From an uncultured Collinsella sp. (GTDB lineage: Bacteria; Actinomycetota; Coriobacteriia; Coriobacteriales; Coriobacteriaceae), in assembly GCA_900556705.1 (NCBI GenBank), contig USPT01000013.1:1-13846 (forward strand): a stretch of DNA of 13,846 nucleotides. The letters run 5' to 3'. Under the pieces are notes generated by a model that was not told the origin of the DNA, searched no databases, and was given only the letters and a program-made list of their open reading frames with translations. The translations under genes were made by a program, and so were the position numbers. This document shows positions 10,626 to 13,846 of this stretch, one piece after another (position 1 is the first letter of the stretch; each line of letters starts with the position of its first letter).

Positions 10626-12761
10626 CTAATGGATAAGCTTAAAGTCCAAGTGCCCACGCGTGGTATTGACGCGCGAGACCTCGATAATCACGCGCTGCCC
10701 CAGCTCGTAACGGGTGCCCGTGTCGGCACCTGTGAGCGTGAGCGCGTCCTCGTCGAACTCGAACCACTCGTTGCCCAGACTCTTGATCGAAACCAAGCCT
10801 TCGACCTGCGTTAGGTCCAAGCGCACAAAAAGGCCCATGCTGCTAACCCACGAGACGGTTCCGGCATAGCGCTCGCCCAGACGGTCCTCATAGTACTGGG
10901 CAATCTTGATCTTTTGCGTCGCATGGCTGGCGGCATCTGCCGCGCGCTCGGCATCGCTGCATGCGCGGCAGATCTGCGGCAGAATGCGCGGCAGCGACTC
11001 GCGCCCCTTGCCGATCAGCCGCGGCGTACGGACCAAGGCGTCCTTGCCGCCGAGCTGCTCATAGGCCAACTGCAGTTTGAGCACGCGGTGCACCACCAGA
11101 TCAGGGTAGCGACGGATGGGACTCGTAAAGTGACAGTAGCACGGCGCGGCGAGCGCAAAGTGGCCCTCGTTGCGCGGCTTGTACAGCGCGCGCTGCATGC
11201 TGCGCAGAAGCAGCGTGTTAACGAGCGGTGCGTTGGCCGTACCGGCGGCAGCATCAACTGCAGCCTGCAGCTCATCGGGGCTCCCCAGGGCAATACCGGC
11301 AGCACGGCGATCGTCGATGATGCCTAGCTGCGCCAGCGCAACGGCGGCACCGTGCAGGCTATCGGGGCTCGGATCCTCATGCACGCGATAGCAGGCCTCG
11401 ATATCACGGTCTGCCAGCCACTCTGCAACGCACTCGTTGGCGAGCAGCATGGCTTCCTCGATAAGCGACGTGGCACACGAACGCTCACGCGCCACAATCT
11501 GCACGGGTACTCCGTCCTCATCCAACAGAGCGCGAATCTCGGCCGTGTCAAAATCGACTGAGCCGCGGGCGCGACGAATACGACGGCGGAGTTCGGCGAG
11601 CTCGTTAGCGGCGACAAGGAAATCGCCGAGGTCGACGTTGTAGCCGCGGGCGGCCTCCTCGCACGCAAGACCGCGCTCAAGCGCTTCCTCGCGCGAGGTC
11701 TCGGCAGCCGCAACATCCTCGGCCGCACCCTCCAGCACCGAATACTCAACCGCGCCGGCACGCACCAGCAGCGCCTCGGCGCCGTCATAGTCCATACGCA
11801 CACGCGAGCGAATCACGCTGGGGTACGGATCGTAATGCCGCACGCGACCCTGTGCATCGAGCTCGATGTCAACGGTAAACGCCAGGCGGTCCTCGTCAGG
11901 GCGAAGCGAGCACAGGTCACAGGACAGGCGTTCGGGCAGCATGGGAAGCACGCGATCGGCCAGATACACCGATGTCGTACGATGGCGAGCCTCAAGATCG
12001 ATATGCCCGTCCCAAGCCACATAGTGTGAAACGTCGGCGATATGCACACCCAGCTTGTAGCCACCCTCAGGCGTGCGCCCCAACGAAATGGCATCGTCAA
12101 AGTCGCGCGCGTCGACTGGGTCGATCGTGATGACAAAGCGGTCGCGCAGATCGCGGCGGAGCAGGTCCTTAAGCGCCGCGGACACATCGAGCGAAAGCCC
12201 CTCGGCCTCGTCCAGCGCGGCCCCAGGATAGCTATCGGTATAGCCGTAACGCGCCATCACATATTGAACGCCCAAATCGGGCGCGTCATCTCCGCCAATG
12301 CGGCGTTCGATCGTCACGGTGCCCGATTCCAGGCGCGTCGGGTAGGTCAAAATGCGCGCGACAACGGCATCACCCGGGTGGACGCCCAGACGATCCGCCG
12401 AGGTATCCTCGGGCAGAATGAAGAAGTCGGCCTTCAGACGCGAATCGAGCGGCTCGATCACACCGAGCGGACCGGCGGTCTGGTACGTACCCACCACGCT
12501 TATGGCTGCGCGCTCAACCACGCCTTCGATCACGGCGCGCCGCTCACCGTGCGGGCTGTTCTTAATGCTCACGGCAACGGTATCGCCATCCATGATCTCG
12601 CGCTTGCCACGGCCCATGACCTTGTAGTCGCCATTCTCGGTTATGACATAGGCACTGTGCTCATGGAGCTGCACGCGCCCGGTCAGGCTCGGACGGCGTT
12701 CGCTGCGCACCGGCCCGCGCTTATTGCGAGCTCCACGCTTATGCTTGTTATTGCGCCCCAT
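10626..12761 (-). CDS. rnr: Ribonuclease R
   Basis: RNase R (711 residues) is a processive 3'-to-5' exoribonuclease that degrades structured RNA and helps clear faulty mRNA in trans-translation. Domain order: a short basic N-terminus (1-24), cold-shock-type OB domains (about 25-150), the RNB catalytic domain (about 205-560) and a C-terminal S1 domain (about 630-711). The active-site motif DPVDARDFDDAI (214-225) supplies the metal-binding aspartates. HIADVSHYV (240-248) and TSPIRRYPDLVVHR (546-559) are further RNB signatures. It starts at ATG (12759-12761) behind GGAGG. The lysine-rich C-terminal tail of the E. coli enzyme is absent; the basic stretch is at the N-terminus instead. It lies between ftsX and the recombinase, with ftsX ended by its own terminator, so rnr probably has a promoter in the 12762-12838 gap, though none is convincing. 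Confidence 0.96.
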   Translation of the reverse strand: MGRNNKHKRGARNKRGPVRSERRPSLTGRVQLHEHSAYVITENGDYKVMGRGKREIMDGDTVAVSIKNSPHGERRAVIEGVVERAAISVVGTYQTAGPLGVIEPLDSRLKADFFILPEDTSADRLGVHPGDAVVARILTYPTRLESGTVTIERRIGGDDAPDLGVQYVMARYGYTDSYPGAALDEAEGLSLDVSAALKDLLRRDLRDRFVITIDPVDARDFDDAISLGRTPEGGYKLGVHIADVSHYVAWDGHIDLEARHRTTSVYLADRVLPMLPERLSCDLCSLRPDEDRLAFTVDIELDAQGRVRHYDPYPSVIRSRVRMDYDGAEALLVRAGAVEYSVLEGAAEDVAAAETSREEALERGLACEEAARGYNVDLGDFLVAANELAELRRRIRRARGSVDFDTAEIRALLDEDGVPVQIVARERSCATSLIEEAMLLANECVAEWLADRDIEACYRVHEDPSPDSLHGAAVALAQLGIIDDRRAAGIALGSPDELQAAVDAAAGTANAPLVNTLLLRSMQRALYKPRNEGHFALAAPCYCHFTSPIRRYPDLVVHRVLKLQLAYEQLGGKDALVRTPRLIGKGRESLPRILPQICRACSDAERAADAASHATQKIKIAQYYEDRLGERYAGTVSWVSSMGLFVRLDLTQVEGLVSIKSLGNEWFEFDEDALTLTGADTGTRYELGQRVIIEVSRVNTTRGHLDFKLIH

Positions 12762-12838
12762 GGCGCCTCCTAACTATCGATTGCGAACTCCAAAGAGTCT
12801 ACCCAAATGATTCGCTTTCCTGCCGTCCCCTAGGGATC

Positions 12839-12871
12839 AAAAAACGGGCCGCCCCATAAGAGACGACCCGT
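12839..12871 (-). terminator. Terminator of ftsX
   Basis: On the minus strand ACGGGUCGUCUC pairs with GGGGCGGCCCGU (12 pairs, three G-U) over a UUAU loop, followed by a run of U (A run 12839-12844). It is 25 bases past the ftsX stop codon. Confidence 0.88.
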
Positions 12872-12896
12872 TGGAAGGGATGAGTTCCAGGCATGC

Positions 12897-13817
12897 CTAC
12901 ACGCGCAGGTAGCGGCGCATGGCGATGGCAGAACCAAAGAGACCGATAATCACGCCGACCAGAATCAGCGCGGCGTAGGTCACCAGGTAGTACTGCATCG
13001 GCAGCGCAAACGACATCCAGCCGATGCTCTCCTGCAGACGCGGAACCATCAGGTTACGCAGCAGCTCCAGCACGCCGATGGAAAGCAGCGAGCCCAAAAT
13101 GGCCTGCAGCACGCCCTCGGTAATGAACGGCCCGCGAATGAAGCCGTTGCTTGCGCCCACCAGACGCATGATCGCGATCTCACGACGACGCGCCGTAATG
13201 GACAGGCGAATCGTGTTGTTGATGAAAATGAACGCGATAAAGGTCAGCAGGCCGACGAGCACCACAGCGGCGATACGGATGTAGTTCGTCACCTGGAACA
13301 GGCGGCTCACTTCCTCCTGGCCGTACAGAACGCTCGCGTTGACGTCGCCGTCGTCCGCGATCTTCTGGAAGTCGGCGTTCTTCTTGAGCTTCTGGGCCGT
13401 GCTCTCGACCATGGACGGATCGTCCATCTCGATGGCAAACGAAGCCGGCAGCGGGTTCTGACCGTCGAGCGCGCTCATGGTAGCGTCGGCGTTGCCCGAC
13501 ATCTTGCTCGTGTACTCGGCCAGCGCGTCGTCCTTGTCCTTGTACGTCACGGACTTGACGTTGCTCCACGTCTTGAGCTCGGCCTCAAAGGCCTGAACAT
13601 CTGCCTGGTCGGCGTCATCGCTAATAAAGGCGTTGATGACGACCTGATCCTCGACGGTGCCGATCACGGAGTTCAGCATCGCGGAACCCATAATGAACAG
13701 GCCGATGATAAACAGCGAAAGGAAAATCGTGATGACGGCGCCGAGCGAGGTGGTCCAGTTACGGAAGAAGTGGCTGATTGCCTCTTTGAAGGAGTAGCCC
13801 ACGTTAGTTGGTGCCAT
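12897..13817 (-). CDS. ftsX: Cell-division protein FtsX
   Basis: FtsX (306 residues) is the membrane part of the FtsEX complex, an ABC-type system that switches on peptidoglycan hydrolases at division. The topology is typical: a cytoplasmic N-terminus, helix 1 (about 24-46, LGAVITIFLSLFIIGLFIMG), a large extracellular domain (about 50-175), and helices 2-4 (about 178-202, 228-252, 276-300). RREIAIMRLVGASNGFIRGP in the loop after helix 2 is the characteristic coupling region. The start ATG (13815-13817) has GGGGAGG eleven bases upstream, a longer gap than usual but no better choice exists. ftsE normally precedes it and should lie just beyond the right edge; the last 29 bases here hold only its ribosome binding site region. 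It is followed by a strong terminator. Confidence 0.95.
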   Translation of the reverse strand: MAPTNVGYSFKEAISHFFRNWTTSLGAVITIFLSLFIIGLFIMGSAMLNSVIGTVEDQVVINAFISDDADQADVQAFEAELKTWSNVKSVTYKDKDDALAEYTSKMSGNADATMSALDGQNPLPASFAIEMDDPSMVESTAQKLKKNADFQKIADDGDVNASVLYGQEEVSRLFQVTNYIRIAAVVLVGLLTFIAFIFINNTIRLSITARRREIAIMRLVGASNGFIRGPFITEGVLQAILGSLLSIGVLELLRNLMVPRLQESIGWMSFALPMQYYLVTYAALILVGVIIGLFGSAIAMRRYLRV

Positions 13818-13846
13818 AGTTGCCGTAACCTCCCCTCTCCTGGTCG

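Noticed and set aside
12042..12773. A 243-codon open frame on the plus strand over the start of RNase R.
   Set aside because: The opposite strand encodes conserved RNase R domains throughout; this frame has no family resemblance and no ribosome binding site.

Overview
The window is GC-rich and reads like a chromosomal segment of a Coriobacteriia actinobacterium. Collinsella or a close relative is my best guess, but it is an inference from gene content, codon bias and operon style, not from a marker gene. Almost everything is on the minus strand. The exceptions are the tail of a metal transporter at the left edge and one small gene near 3.5-3.9 kb.

Left part (1-2945): the 3' end of an NRAMP-type metal transporter on the plus strand is followed by two near-identical long hairpin repeats. 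Reading leftwards on the minus strand come a TPR protein, smpB, a flavin-reductase-like flavoprotein and a 47-residue rubredoxin. The flavoprotein and the rubredoxin look like the two halves of the fused Hrb electron carrier known from anaerobes. Between smpB and the flavoprotein lies a structured non-coding stretch with a long hairpin, an intrinsic terminator and a possible competing antiterminator.

Middle (3000-4500): tRNA-Gln(CTG) and tRNA-Glu(CTC) share a promoter and a terminator. A divergent 136-residue orphan gene follows, then a cluster of alternating short palindromic repeats and an ArsC/Spx-family protein.

Peptidoglycan-salvage block (4509-8952): murR, murQ, murP and mupG lie in one direction. 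Together they form an N-acetylmuramic acid (MurNAc) recycling pathway. MurP imports and phosphorylates MurNAc or MurNAc-GlcNAc. MupG splits the phosphorylated disaccharide. MurQ removes the lactyl ether to give GlcNAc-6-phosphate. MurR is the likely local regulator. An intrinsic terminator stands between murP and mupG, and two dyads upstream of murR are operator candidates.

Right part (9157-13846): a VanZ-like membrane protein, a small serine recombinase with two dyads just upstream that resemble a res site, RNase R, and ftsX, whose partner ftsE should lie beyond the right edge. RNase R and SmpB are partners in RNA and ribosome quality control and are often neighbours. Here they are separated by about 8.6 kb holding the recombinase, the salvage operon and the tRNAs, so that block may be a later insertion.

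The known pathways here are recognisable families. The less explained parts are non-coding: the paired hairpins, the smpB-flavoprotein leader, the alternating repeat cluster and the res-like site.
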